From assembly GCA_036502005.1 (NCBI GenBank), contig DASXZH010000065.1, forward strand, positions 1 through 31,561: a DNA stretch of 31,561 bases, in the 5' to 3' direction. The notes beneath the pieces were generated by a model that did no database searches, was not told the origin of the DNA, and saw only the letters and a list, made by a program, of their open reading frames with translations. This DNA comes from DASXZH01 sp036502005 (GTDB lineage: Bacteria > Armatimonadota > Fimbriimonadia > Fimbriimonadales > Fimbriimonadaceae). This document shows positions 1-7,524 of this stretch, piece by piece; positions within the stretch are counted from its first letter, which is position 1, and each line of letters starts with the position of its first letter. A program made the position numbers and the translations under genes.

Positions 1-136
1 AATAATCCACATGGACCCGCTCGAGCACGGACGGCGCAGCGCGCCCTGTTCTATAGCTGGAAAAATCGTGCACCATCGCCTCGATGGAGTGCTTCATTTT
101 GCTTTCCGTATCCTTAAAAATTTGATCTACCGACAT
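1..136 (-). CDS. frr: Ribosome recycling factor, N-terminal part (cut by window edge)
   Basis: Ribosome recycling factor works with EF-G to split the post-termination ribosome. Only the first 45 residues lie in the window; the gene runs off the left edge. The peptide begins MSVDQIFKDTE and carries the family signature RTGRAAPSVLERVHVDY, which is near-diagnostic for RRF. The ATG overlaps the pyrH stop by one base (TGATG). A GGAGGAGAG ribosome binding site lies inside the last three pyrH codons, so translation is probably coupled. The order rpsB-tsf-pyrH-frr is the usual bacterial arrangement. The family assignment is near certain; the C-terminal part cannot be assessed. Confidence 0.96.
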   Translation of the reverse strand, partial: MSVDQIFKDTESKMKHSIEAMVHDFSSYRTGRAAPSVLERVHVDY

Positions 137-861
137 CACTCTCCTCCTACAAGAGTTCCAACCTCTTCGCCGTGAACGGCGCTATAAAGGACTCCGGTTT
201 GGTTAAAGTCCAAAACGATGAGCGGCAGGCTGTATTCCTGGCACATCGTGAAAGCTGTTTGGTCCATTACGGCCAGCTTGCGGCTAATCGCCTCCGTGTA
301 TGTAATGGTATCGAACCGAAGGGCGTCGCTGTGCTTTTTTGGGTCGCAATCGTAAATCCCATCCACTTTGGTCGCCTTGATCAGACATTCCGCGTCGATT
401 TCAAGCGCCCTAAGCACGGCTGCTGTATCGGTGGTGAAATAGGGATTGCCGGTTCCGGCGGCAAACACCACCACCCGGTCCTTTTCCAGATGACGAATGG
501 CGCGCCTGCGAATAAAGCTTTCCGCAACCTGGGAAATAGAGATGGCACTTTGAACGCGGGTCGCCAATCCAGCTTTTTCCAAAGCCGATTGCAGGGCCAG
601 GGCATTCATGATGGTGCCAAGCATGCCCATCTGATCAGCGGCTGTACGGTCGATGCCCCCGCCGGCTGAGAACAGATCGCCGCGAAAAAGGTTGCCACCG
701 CCTACGACGATGGCAACCTGAACGCCGGTATCCCGGACTTTTTTGATCTCCTGCGCAATAAAGGCTAGAACGTCATTATCGAGGCCGAAGCCTTTTTCTC
801 CCGCTAAGGCTTCCCCACTTAATTTGATTAGAACCCGCTTAAAACTGCGGCGTTCAATCAT
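136..861 (-). CDS. pyrH: UMP kinase
   Basis: Cytoplasmic hexameric kinase of the amino acid kinase fold that makes UDP from UMP and ATP in pyrimidine nucleotide synthesis. Visible motifs in the 241-residue product are KLSGEAL at about 13-19, the phosphate-binding VVGGGNLFRG at 52-61, TAADQMGMLGT at about 73-83 and AAGTGNPYFTTDTAA at about 134-148. The open frame continues upstream to 930 inside the end of tsf, but the ATG at 861 gives the usual family length and follows the tsf stop by 7 bases, so I chose it. No strong Shine-Dalgarno precedes it, suggesting reinitiation after tsf. It overlaps frr by one base. Confidence 0.95.
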   Translation of the reverse strand: MIERRSFKRVLIKLSGEALAGEKGFGLDNDVLAFIAQEIKKVRDTGVQVAIVVGGGNLFRGDLFSAGGGIDRTAADQMGMLGTIMNALALQSALEKAGLATRVQSAISISQVAESFIRRRAIRHLEKDRVVVFAAGTGNPYFTTDTAAVLRALEIDAECLIKATKVDGIYDCDPKKHSDALRFDTITYTEAISRKLAVMDQTAFTMCQEYSLPLIVLDFNQTGVLYSAVHGEEVGTLVGGE

Positions 862-868
862 TCGGGAC

Positions 869-1720
869 TTATTCGCCCTCGCCGACTGCGAGTCGGATAA
901 CACGGACGATGTCGATGGAGCCTCCGCCATTTTTCGCCTCTTCTTTCAAAAATTCTGAAACGTTCTTGCTTGAGTCCTTATAGAACGGTTGTTCCAAAAG
1001 CACTGCGCGCTTCATGAATTCCTTGTTTACCCTGCCTTGGGCAATATTCTTCGCGATATTGGCATCTTTTCCTTCTCCAATAGCTCGCTGAGTCTCGATT
1101 TCGATTTCCTTATCGATGAAATCCTGCGGAACTTCATCCTTCTTTAGGAACTCCGGCGGGAACGCAACCGACTGGATCGCAACCGAGCGGGCTGCTTCCA
1201 TAGCGTTGGATGCATCGCCTTTCAGCTCAACTACCACTGCTTTCTTGCGATCGTGGTGGATATAGCTGGCAAGCTTGTTCTCCGAAGTGATCTGCTCGGC
1301 TTTGGCGACGCGAATATTCTCGCGGATCTTGGCTACTGCCTCTACCACAATCTCGCCCACATTCTTATCGCCATGCTTTACAGCAAGGGGATCGGAACCC
1401 GGGTTGTTGTGCAGGAAGATCTCGGCGATCTCCTGCGCGAGGGCGACGAAATCCTCATTGCGGGCAACGAAGTCAGTCTCGCACTCCAGAACAACTGCGC
1501 CAACCGACTTGTGGTCGTGGGCAGTGGCGAGTGCGACAACGCCTTCAGAAGTTTTTTTGTCAACTCTTTTCGCCGCCGCCGCTTTTCCTTTCTCGCGAAG
1601 GATCTCCTTCGCTCTGTCATAGTTGCCATCAGCCTCGTCCAGCGCCTGCTTGCACTCCATCATGGGTGCATCGGTTTCTTCTCTTAGGCGCTTAACATCG
1701 GCCGCTGTATAGTTGGCCAT
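869..1720 (-). CDS. tsf: Elongation factor Ts
   Basis: Nucleotide exchange factor that regenerates EF-Tu-GTP during translation. The 283-residue protein starts MANYTAADVKRLREETDAPMMECKQAL, the N-terminal UBA-like domain with the conserved region that contacts EF-Tu. It then has the AECETDFVARN-like segment (here LECETDFVARNEDF) and a C-terminal portion ending in a KEEAK-containing tail. Length and motif order match the family. The ATG overlaps the rpsB stop by one base (TAATG), with GAGGA within the last rpsB codons serving as ribosome binding site. It is expressed with rpsB and pyrH. Confidence 0.96.
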   Translation of the reverse strand: MANYTAADVKRLREETDAPMMECKQALDEADGNYDRAKEILREKGKAAAAKRVDKKTSEGVVALATAHDHKSVGAVVLECETDFVARNEDFVALAQEIAEIFLHNNPGSDPLAVKHGDKNVGEIVVEAVAKIRENIRVAKAEQITSENKLASYIHHDRKKAVVVELKGDASNAMEAARSVAIQSVAFPPEFLKKDEVPQDFIDKEIEIETQRAIGEGKDANIAKNIAQGRVNKEFMKRAVLLEQPFYKDSSKNVSEFLKEEAKNGGGSIDIVRVIRLAVGEGE

Positions 1721-2580
1721 TAAACTTTTTCCTCCAAATCTTCTTCTTCCTCTGCTAGTTCCATCCCCTTCATGGTGTCGATCTCTTCGTCACCAAATGC
1801 GCGCAGAAGTTCCTCTTCCACTTCGCCGAACTGAATGCTGGAGCCTTCTTCCATCGGTTCACCCTCTTCGTTAAGGGTTCCTTCGGTGAGGGCTTCGTCA
1901 ATCGGACGAGCTTCCAGGATCGCTTCGGCGATCTTGCTGGTGACCAGGCGAACGGCGCGGATGGCGTCATCGTTGCCGGGGATCACATAGTCAACCAAAT
2001 CGGGATCGCAGTTGGTGTCTACGACGGCGACGATTGGGATGCCGAGCTTGATTGCTTCCTTAACGGCAATGGATTCCTTGTTAAGGTCCACCACGAACAT
2101 GATTGTGGGAAGGGCGTGCATATCGCGGATTCCTTCCAGGAACCTGTTCAACTGGGCTCGCTCTTCCATTCGCTTGAGGGCTTCTTTCTTGGGAAGTCGC
2201 TCGAAGTAGCCTTCCGCTTCCATCTTGTCGAGCTCTTTCAGACGAGAGATCCTCGCTTGGATGGTCTTCCAGTTTGTAAGGGTGCCACCGAGCCATCGTT
2301 CGCTGACGAAGTACTGGCCGGATTTCTGAGCCGCTTCTTTTACGGCTGCTTGGGCTTGTTTCTTCGTGCCAACGAAGAGGACGGTGCCGCCATCTTCAGC
2401 GACTTTCTTTACGTACTCGAGGGCGTCTTCGAAAAGCTTGATCGTCTGGTGAAGATCGATGATGTAGATGCCGTTGCGTGCGCCATAGATATAGCGCTTC
2501 ATCTTGGGATTCCAACGCCGGGTCTGGTGTCCAAAGTGGACGCCGGATTCCAGCAGCTCTTTCATGCTGAGTTGTGCCAT
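1720..2580 (-). CDS. rpsB: 30S ribosomal protein S2
   Basis: Small-subunit ribosomal protein S2. The 286-residue product has the hallmark GVHFGHQTRRWNPKMKRYI at about residues 11-29, then RNGIYIIDL, LFVGTKKQAQ and the C-terminal IPIVAVVDTNCDP and IPGNDDAIRA segments. The start at 2580 is chosen because GGAGG lies 4-8 bases upstream and the protein then begins MAQLSMKELL; the upstream in-frame extension to 2628 has no S2 similarity. The last roughly 50 residues form a strongly acidic tail (EEGEPMEEGSS, AEEEEDLEE) beyond the core fold, making it longer than E. coli S2 (241 aa). First gene of the operon. Confidence 0.96.
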   Translation of the reverse strand: MAQLSMKELLESGVHFGHQTRRWNPKMKRYIYGARNGIYIIDLHQTIKLFEDALEYVKKVAEDGGTVLFVGTKKQAQAAVKEAAQKSGQYFVSERWLGGTLTNWKTIQARISRLKELDKMEAEGYFERLPKKEALKRMEERAQLNRFLEGIRDMHALPTIMFVVDLNKESIAVKEAIKLGIPIVAVVDTNCDPDLVDYVIPGNDDAIRAVRLVTSKIAEAILEARPIDEALTEGTLNEEGEPMEEGSSIQFGEVEEELLRAFGDEEIDTMKGMELAEEEEDLEEKV

Positions 2581-2696
2581 TATGCCTCCAGGTTTAACCT
2601 CCGAGCAGACTTTGATTTGCGCCGACAACCCTTATTGGGACCTGGCCGCGCAGCCATGCTCGTGTGTGATCGAACGGGCGAGAGTATACCTGGGGG

Positions 2697-2716
2697 GCAT
2701 TCGGCATTCGGCATTG
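2697..2716. repeat. GGCATTC tandem repeat (family B copy 1)
   Basis: Three direct copies of GGCATTC/GGCATT in a row (unit GGCATTCGGCATT). The same motif recurs between genes at 13964-13993, 14069-14104, 18901-18930 and 25543-25580, so it is a dispersed intergenic repeat rather than a gene-specific signal. Confidence 0.7.
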
Positions 2717-2769
2717 AACAAGAATTTAGCCCATATTTGAAAGGATGCGCGATCCGAGACGAGCGTCGA

Positions 2770-2801
2770 GCATTCTGTCCCGAAGGCCAAAGGCAGAATG
2801 C
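2770..2801. repeat. Inverted repeat GCATTCTG / CAGAATGC
   Basis: Arms at 2770-2777 and 2794-2801 are perfect inverted copies around a short loop that also contains GAAGGCC, as in the family B repeats. It sits about 50 bases before the first secreted-protein gene and could be part of its leader or simply a repeat copy. Confidence 0.5.
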
Positions 2802-2853
2802 CTAGAGCCCGCTTCCCTACAACCCAATTCACACTTCGTCCGTCCTACATCTC

Positions 2854-3492
2854 ATGAACTTATTGTTTAGACCCTTTTTGGTTTCCATTCCCCTTTTGGC
2901 CCTGAGCTTTACTGTCCTCGCTCAATCCGACCAAAAGGTGACCCTCCATTCCGAAGACAAGAAGGACACGATGATCTTGGAAACAAAGACCAGCAAACAA
3001 GGCGACTTGATGGGAACGATGGATCTCACCCTCGGCAAAGCGCACCTTCAATACGCCTCAGCTATTAGATCGACCGGCATGCCGGGCATGCGTACACTTA
3101 TCGCCGCCAACAACGGCCGCGGGCAGCTTGGCATGAAGGAAACTTATGGAGCAAAAAGCGCAGAAATCCTTATAATGCTTCAGGGCAAAAAGAACACACT
3201 AAATGTTCCCTATCCAAAGGGGGAAAGCCCACGGGACGAACACGTTTTTTGGTTCGTCAGGACCCGGCCAAAGATCGGCCAGGCCGATTCCTACCTCTAT
3301 TTCGACCTGGCAAGTAGGAAGTTCCAGCTCAAAACCACTAAATACGAAAAGGACGACAAGATCAGTTACCACGGCAAAGCCGTGAAAGGTCACAAGCTAG
3401 TCGAGGGCGACAATGTGAGCTGGGTTGACGACAAAGGAATGCCTTATGTCGTTGACATCGGAAAAGTTAAGGTGAGGTTTACCCGGGACTAG
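2854..3492 (+). CDS. Secreted protein of unknown function, paralogue 1 of 3
   Basis: Not recognised as a named family. The 212-residue product begins with a clear Sec signal peptide (MNLLFRPFLVSIPLLALSF, then VLAQ as likely cleavage site), so it acts outside the cytoplasm. The mature part looks beta-rich. The C-terminal half carries motifs shared with the next two genes: VPYPKG, VFWFVRTRPKIG, TTKYEKDDKISYHGK, HKLVEGD and WVDDKGMPY. The final D(D/G)(K/R)GxPY pattern resembles the end of DUF3108-type periplasmic proteins, but this is only a resemblance. Tandem with 3546 and 4187 in the same direction, probably one duplicated set. No clear Shine-Dalgarno is seen before the ATG. Confidence 0.8.
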   Translation: MNLLFRPFLVSIPLLALSFTVLAQSDQKVTLHSEDKKDTMILETKTSKQGDLMGTMDLTLGKAHLQYASAIRSTGMPGMRTLIAANNGRGQLGMKETYGAKSAEILIMLQGKKNTLNVPYPKGESPRDEHVFWFVRTRPKIGQADSYLYFDLASRKFQLKTTKYEKDDKISYHGKAVKGHKLVEGDNVSWVDDKGMPYVVDIGKVKVRFTRD

Positions 3493-3545
3493 GATTTGCC
3501 GCTTAACTTAGTTCTCTACAACCACCTGAACCGTCATTTACATCA

Positions 3546-4181
3546 ATGACTCTCACTCACCGAGCCGCATTTGCTACTTTGGCCCTTTTCGTCGTGGCCT
3601 CCGCATCCCACGCCCAGATAAAAGCTGTGCTTTACAACAAGAGCGGCAAGGCCATGGGAGCGGCAGTTCTGGATACCAAACTTAAATCTGACGGCATATT
3701 GGAAATGTATATGATCTTAAAAGGATCTGCGGGCACCCTGAAAATTTCTGAGACATTCACCGCATCAGGAATGCCTATCGAACAGGTCGTTACAGGTGGC
3801 CCCCAGGGCGCGCCGGTTAAGATCGATATTAAATATGGCGCCGCCTCGGCAAAGATGACGGCGACTGGCAAAGACAAGAGCAATTCCAGAACGTTTCCAT
3901 ATCCCAAAGGCGCGAATGTTAAGGAACGTAACAATCTCTGGTTCGTCCGCCGGAGGCCAAGAGTTGGAGAGATGGACGCATATTCTGATTTGGACGTCCA
4001 GACCATGGCGTGGAAAGCAATGACAACCAAATACGCCGGCGATGAGAAGCTTAAATATCATGGAAAGCTGGTCAACGCTCATAAACTTGTCTCGAACGAT
4101 TACACGACATGGCTCGACGACAAGGGGCTTCCCTACCGCTCCGAAAACAGGAAAACGAACGAGCTTCTTGTGAGGCAGTAA
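3546..4181 (+). CDS. Secreted protein of unknown function, paralogue 2 of 3
   Basis: A 211-residue product with a Sec signal peptide (hydrophobic stretch about residues 6-20, cleavage near SHA/Q). It shares with its neighbours the order FPYPKG, LWFVRRRPRVGE, TTKYAGDEKLKYHGK, AHKLVSND and WLDDKGLPYR. Its N-terminal half is divergent from paralogue 1 but closer to paralogue 3 (both have SGKAMGAAVLDT or SKGKTVGSATFT after the signal, suggesting a strand-rich barrel or sandwich). It lies 53 bases after the first gene and 5 bases before the third, so it is probably co-transcribed at least with the third. Function unknown. Confidence 0.8.
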   Translation: MTLTHRAAFATLALFVVASASHAQIKAVLYNKSGKAMGAAVLDTKLKSDGILEMYMILKGSAGTLKISETFTASGMPIEQVVTGGPQGAPVKIDIKYGAASAKMTATGKDKSNSRTFPYPKGANVKERNNLWFVRRRPRVGEMDAYSDLDVQTMAWKAMTTKYAGDEKLKYHGKLVNAHKLVSNDYTTWLDDKGLPYRSENRKTNELLVRQ

Positions 4182-4186
4182 GAAAA

Positions 4187-4849
4187 ATGGCCAACTTAAC
4201 AATCAAATCTTTAGCCGCGTCAGCCATGGTTTTCACATTAACCGCCATTTCTTTCGGACAAGTAAGCGGAACTCTATCAAGCAAAGGGAAAACGGTCGGT
4301 TCCGCTACTTTCACGATCCGTGTAAGCCCAAACGGAAATGTCGTGATCTCTTCCGATCTTACTTTTATCAGAACGCAAGCCGGTTCTGCCATTCCCGGAA
4401 AGTCCCTCACGGAAGTTTCTCAAACTTACGCTTCAAACGGAAAACTTCTCGCCGAAAACATCATGTTCATCGCTGATTCCAAGAAAGAAAGAGCTTCCAT
4501 CATATACAACGCTACATCGGCAAAGGTAACGGCAACCGTTGGGAAAGAGAGCCGGGAGAAGATATTGCCTTACCCAAAGGGGCTTGATCTCCGGCAACCG
4601 GATAGTCTGTGGTTTATAACCATTCAGCCCAAAATTGGTGCTAAGACCAGTTACACCGCACTAGATTCTCAAACTTTTCAATGGAAGGCCAAGACCAACA
4701 AGTATGTCGGCGATGAAATGATTAGTTACCGAGGAAAGAAGGTCGCAGCACACAAAATCATATCCACCGACCTAATCCAATGGTTAGATGGCCGAGGCTA
4801 CCCCTATCAAGTAAAAACCTCTTCTGGCATGCTTTTCCAGCGAAGCTAG
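4187..4849 (+). CDS. Secreted protein of unknown function, paralogue 3 of 3
   Basis: A 220-residue product starting at the ATG five bases after the previous stop, with GAGG in the end of the preceding gene as ribosome binding site. The open frame extends upstream to 4109 inside that gene, but the ATG at 4187 begins directly with a signal peptide (about residues 1-22, cleavage near SFG/Q), so it is preferred. Shared motifs are LPYPKG, LWFITIQPKIG, TNKYVGDEMISYRGK, AHKIIS and WLDGRGYPYQ. It is the most divergent of the three at the WF motif (TIQP in place of RRRP or RTRP). Function unknown. Confidence 0.8.
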   Translation: MANLTIKSLAASAMVFTLTAISFGQVSGTLSSKGKTVGSATFTIRVSPNGNVVISSDLTFIRTQAGSAIPGKSLTEVSQTYASNGKLLAENIMFIADSKKERASIIYNATSAKVTATVGKESREKILPYPKGLDLRQPDSLWFITIQPKIGAKTSYTALDSQTFQWKAKTNKYVGDEMISYRGKKVAAHKIISTDLIQWLDGRGYPYQVKTSSGMLFQRS

Positions 4850-4872
4850 AAGCTACCGTCCCATTACGCGAA

Positions 4873-4934
4873 GCGCAAATCGATAAATCAAGCTAGTGTC
4901 ACTTGTGACAACGCGAAGATTTATCGATTTGCGC
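4873..4934. terminator. Long hairpin between convergent genes, candidate bidirectional terminator
   Basis: Perfect 17-bp inverted arms at 4873-4889 and 4918-4934 (GCGCAAATCGATAAATC). The loop contains a second perfect hairpin TGTCAC-TT-GTGACA at 4897-4910. It sits between the convergent genes ending at 4849 and 4943, the classic place for a shared terminator. There is no long T-run, so it may equally be a mobile palindromic repeat; similar palindromes lie at 8749-8780 and 12362-12476. Confidence 0.6.
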
Positions 4935-4942
4935 AGGCCAAC

Positions 4943-5266
4943 CTAGCTTTTTTCGTTCTTCCTACGAGTCTCCCACCCCAGTTTTGCAGCTTCGCTGCGA
5001 TTGTGAGTTGGTGTTCGCCCCTTTGAGCCACTGTGGCTGTGCGCCCCGCCGATCTTGCCGCCCTTTACTTCTGGGCTGTGGTCTTCGGACTTGCCGTAAC
5101 CGCCGCCGCCCTTCTTTTCGCCGCCGTGTGTCGTTTTGTTAACGGTAGCCCAGGCTCGGCTCTCGGCTTCCTTCTCGCCAACGCCGTGCTTTTCATAGCC
5201 TTCTTCGATATGCTCGGCCATTCGCTTCTGCCGGTCCGTGTACTTCGATTTGTCGCCTCTTGGCAT
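4943..5266 (-). CDS. Small KGG-motif stress-type protein (plasmid stabilization protein family)
   Basis: A 107-residue, very hydrophilic, Gly/Lys-rich protein. The N-terminal part (PRGDKSKYTDRQKRMAEHIE, then EEGYEKHGV and AESRAWATVNK) matches the small proteins commonly annotated as plasmid stabilization protein in rhizobia and other soil bacteria. The C-terminus, RSEAAKLGWETRRK, is a KGG-like repeat of the kind found in stress proteins. Start chosen at 5266 because GGGAGAG precedes it and family similarity begins there; the frame is open to 5359. The name plasmid stabilization is historical and says little about function; there is no sign of a plasmid here. Divergent from sucD. Confidence 0.75.
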   Translation of the reverse strand: MPRGDKSKYTDRQKRMAEHIEEGYEKHGVGEKEAESRAWATVNKTTHGGEKKGGGGYGKSEDHSPEVKGGKIGGAHSHSGSKGRTPTHNRSEAAKLGWETRRKNEKS

Positions 5267-5362
5267 TTTTCTCTCCCTTGGGCGACTGCTTTCCGCCCAA
5301 CTATAAGACCGCATAGCCCCAGCTTCAGGTTCCGTTCTGAAGGGTAAGATTAGAGGCATTCC

Positions 5363-6247
5363 ATGTCAATTCTTGTAGATAAAAACACGCGAGTTCTCGT
5401 CGCCGGAATGACCGGTCGCGAGGGCGCTTTCCACACCGGCCAGATGATTGAATACGGCACCAAGGTCGTGGCAGGCGTCACCCCCGGAAAGGGCGGAACT
5501 GAGTTTCTCAACACCCCGATTTTTGATTCCGCTGCTGAAGCGGTCGCCGCTACCAACGCCGACGCGGCGCTCATCTTTGTTCCGCCCGCTTTCGCAGCCG
5601 ATTCGATTCTGGAGTGCGCGGCTGCAGGTATCCCATTTGTGGCCTGCATCACGGAGGGAATCCCGATTCACGACATGGTTCGCGTCGTCAACAAGCTCAA
5701 ACATGACGGCACAACCAGACTTTTGGGCGGCAACTGCGCAGGGATCATCACTCCCGGCGAATGCAAGATGGGCATTATGCCCGGCCACATTTTTAAGCCA
5801 GGCCCAGTTGGCTTGGTTAGCCGGTCTGGCACCCTTACCTACGAAATCGTTTGGGAAATGACGAGAGCAGATTTTGGCCAAACCACCTGCGTTGGAATCG
5901 GCGGAGATCCTTTGCCCGGTACGCGCTTTATCGAATCTCTTGAGATGTTTGAAGCCGACCCCGCCACCGAAGCGGTGGTAATGGTTGGCGAAATCGGGGG
6001 AACCGACGAAGAAGCAGCGGCAGAGTTTATCAAGACGATGTCCAAGCCTGTGGTTGGTTTTATCAGCGGACGCACCGCCCCTCCTGGCAAGCGCATGGGC
6101 CATGCAGGCGCCATCGTTTCCGGCGGAAAGGGCACCGCGCAATCGAAGGTGGATGCGCTTTTGGCGGCGGGTGCTTCTGTGGCGGATAAGACGAGCGATA
6201 TCCCGGCTCTGCTGAAAGCAGCGATGGCGACCTTGGCTAGAGTCTAG
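5363..6247 (+). CDS. sucD: Succinyl-CoA synthetase (ligase) alpha subunit
   Basis: Alpha subunit of the citric acid cycle enzyme that interconverts succinyl-CoA and succinate with nucleotide triphosphate formation. The 294-residue product has the CoA-binding Rossmann start VLVAGMTGREGAFHTGQM at about residues 11-28, GLVSRSGTLTYE at about 150-161, GIGGDP at about 178-183, and GHAGAIV at about 246-252 carrying the phosphorylated His247. AGAGG upstream of the ATG is a fair ribosome binding site. The beta subunit gene sucC, normally adjacent, is not in this window. Its 3' end overlaps the convergent TPR gene by 11 bases. Confidence 0.95.
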   Translation: MSILVDKNTRVLVAGMTGREGAFHTGQMIEYGTKVVAGVTPGKGGTEFLNTPIFDSAAEAVAATNADAALIFVPPAFAADSILECAAAGIPFVACITEGIPIHDMVRVVNKLKHDGTTRLLGGNCAGIITPGECKMGIMPGHIFKPGPVGLVSRSGTLTYEIVWEMTRADFGQTTCVGIGGDPLPGTRFIESLEMFEADPATEAVVMVGEIGGTDEEAAAEFIKTMSKPVVGFISGRTAPPGKRMGHAGAIVSGGKGTAQSKVDALLAAGASVADKTSDIPALLKAAMATLARV

Positions 6248-7481
6248 AGTAGTTAGAATCCTTTGGCATTCTGTTGTGACGCCAGACTAATAGACCTATA
6301 GCTAGCACGAAAAATAGGACAATGCCACCGATTATCAATTCGCCCATTAACTCCGCTTTGTGCATAGAGGCGTCGTAGTCGCGATCTACCCCATAAACGG
6401 GTAACTGTGGCTCGTGAAAACTTTTCCAGAAGTTTGGGTCCGTGTCTGGATGTGAGCCAGCCTCTATCTTCTCAACTTCGTATTGCTGGAGCTGCGTTCT
6501 ATACGATTCCGCGGCCTTTCGCAGTTCGGCATAATCCTGATCGACAAACGCGGGAATGCCGCTTTTTGCCCAATTGTAGCTATGGTCATTCTCGGTATAG
6601 ACAGATTCATCCAACGCATCTGCATTGTTCCTCGCATTATATAAAGGAAACAGTTTCCCAGATAAAGACCTGTTCCCCAGCTTTTGCAATTCCTGAACCC
6701 GAAGCGAAGCAAAATAGGCCATAGTCGGCATGTGGTTCTCTTCAAAAGCCTTTACTAAAGCTTCGTAAACGTCCGGGCTCTCCCAAGCGCCGCCAAGTTC
6801 AACAAGCCCCGCTAACGCATCGGCCGTATGGCTGCCATCCCAGAACTCAATCGGCTCAAAATCGTTGAAGCTCTGCCCTTTTTCGCCGGTGCGAATCCAG
6901 CGAATCATCTCTCCTTGCGCATACTCCCTCAGTCCGTGGGCCAAAGGGTTCAGCTTTATCGCTGCGTCGATATCTAACTGGGCGCGATTTAGCCACTCTT
7001 TCTTATGTTCGAGTGGCATTCCATCGTGCATCCAACGATGAACCCAGAATGTGCCTGCATTCGCGTAATAGCGATACCAAGGATCTAAAGATGAGCGAAC
7101 GATGGTGTCGTGATCGGCTTTGTCGATATCAGCTTTGAGGGGTTTGGGGTTGATGTTGTGAGCAACCATATAAACGCGCTTTTGCTCAGTGGTTTGGATC
7201 GCGCGAACATCATCGCCCATGCGCTCGTAAGCGACAGCGATGTCGTCGTACAGCGTGAGATTCTCGGGATGCGACTTTAGGCTTTGGCTCGAAAGCTCGA
7301 TCCGTTTTTTGTAGTAGAGATTCGAGTGAACGGGAAACCAGCCAACGATCTCCTTTACGTAGTCAACGCCACCGCTATCCCGGGTTTCTATGGCGAGGGT
7401 ATCTCGATCGTTTAGACAGGCAAAACACGCGCTGAAGATGAGCCCGACGGTTAAAGTCGCAATCGACTTAGAGAATCGCAT
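6237..7481 (-). CDS. TPR-containing membrane-anchored protein with CLNDRDTL signature, paralogue A
   Basis: A 414-residue product with an N-terminal signal segment (residues about 5-22) ending at ACLNDRDTLA, where the Cys may be lipidated or begin the mature protein. TPR-like helices follow at about 75-105 (LYDDIAVAYERMGDDVRAI), then WYRYYANAGTFWVHRW, then a second helical repeat with DIDAAIKLNPLAHGLREYA. The C-terminus has one transmembrane helix (about 385-405) and a short basic cytoplasmic tail. I recognise the family from planctomycete-like genomes, where members read CLWDRDTL and remain of unknown role. GGGAAGG precedes the ATG. It follows its paralogue by 43 bases, probably one operon. 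Its 3' end overlaps sucD by 11 bases on the opposite strand. Confidence 0.8.
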   Translation of the reverse strand: MRFSKSIATLTVGLIFSACFACLNDRDTLAIETRDSGGVDYVKEIVGWFPVHSNLYYKKRIELSSQSLKSHPENLTLYDDIAVAYERMGDDVRAIQTTEQKRVYMVAHNINPKPLKADIDKADHDTIVRSSLDPWYRYYANAGTFWVHRWMHDGMPLEHKKEWLNRAQLDIDAAIKLNPLAHGLREYAQGEMIRWIRTGEKGQSFNDFEPIEFWDGSHTADALAGLVELGGAWESPDVYEALVKAFEENHMPTMAYFASLRVQELQKLGNRSLSGKLFPLYNARNNADALDESVYTENDHSYNWAKSGIPAFVDQDYAELRKAAESYRTQLQQYEVEKIEAGSHPDTDPNFWKSFHEPQLPVYGVDRDYDASMHKAELMGELIIGGIVLFFVLAIGLLVWRHNRMPKDSNYSRL

Positions 7482-7524
7482 TCTTTACCTTCCCAATACT
7501 CTTATCGGCACTATGGTTTTAAAA

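Larger units (their letters stand above)
2581..2853. promoter_or_regulatory. rpsB leader and divergent intergenic region
   Basis: This 273-base gap separates the rpsB operon (minus) from the secreted-protein genes (plus). On the minus strand a TATACT hexamer at 2683-2688 could be the -10 box of the rpsB operon. That would give a leader of about 95 bases, long enough for a leader RNA of the kind that autoregulates rpsB in many bacteria, but I could not draw a convincing structure and no good -35 box is visible. The gap also contains GGCATTCGG-type repeats. The promoter call is weak. Confidence 0.3.

Noticed and set aside
862..930. N-terminal extension of UMP kinase overlapping tsf
   Set aside because: The ATG at 861 gives the family length of about 240 residues; the extension is out-of-frame tsf sequence with Ser/Ala-rich noise.
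2116..2805. 229-codon open frame on the plus strand over rpsB
   Set aside because: Antisense shadow of rpsB, which is unmistakable on the other strand; no motif and no ribosome binding site.
4943..5266. Plasmid maintenance function suggested by the family name
   Set aside because: The window is clearly chromosomal and no toxin or partition gene is adjacent; the name is a historical annotation.
5366..6142. 258-codon minus-strand frame over sucD
   Set aside because: Shadow of sucD; composition is Gly/His/Arg noise and no start signals are seen.
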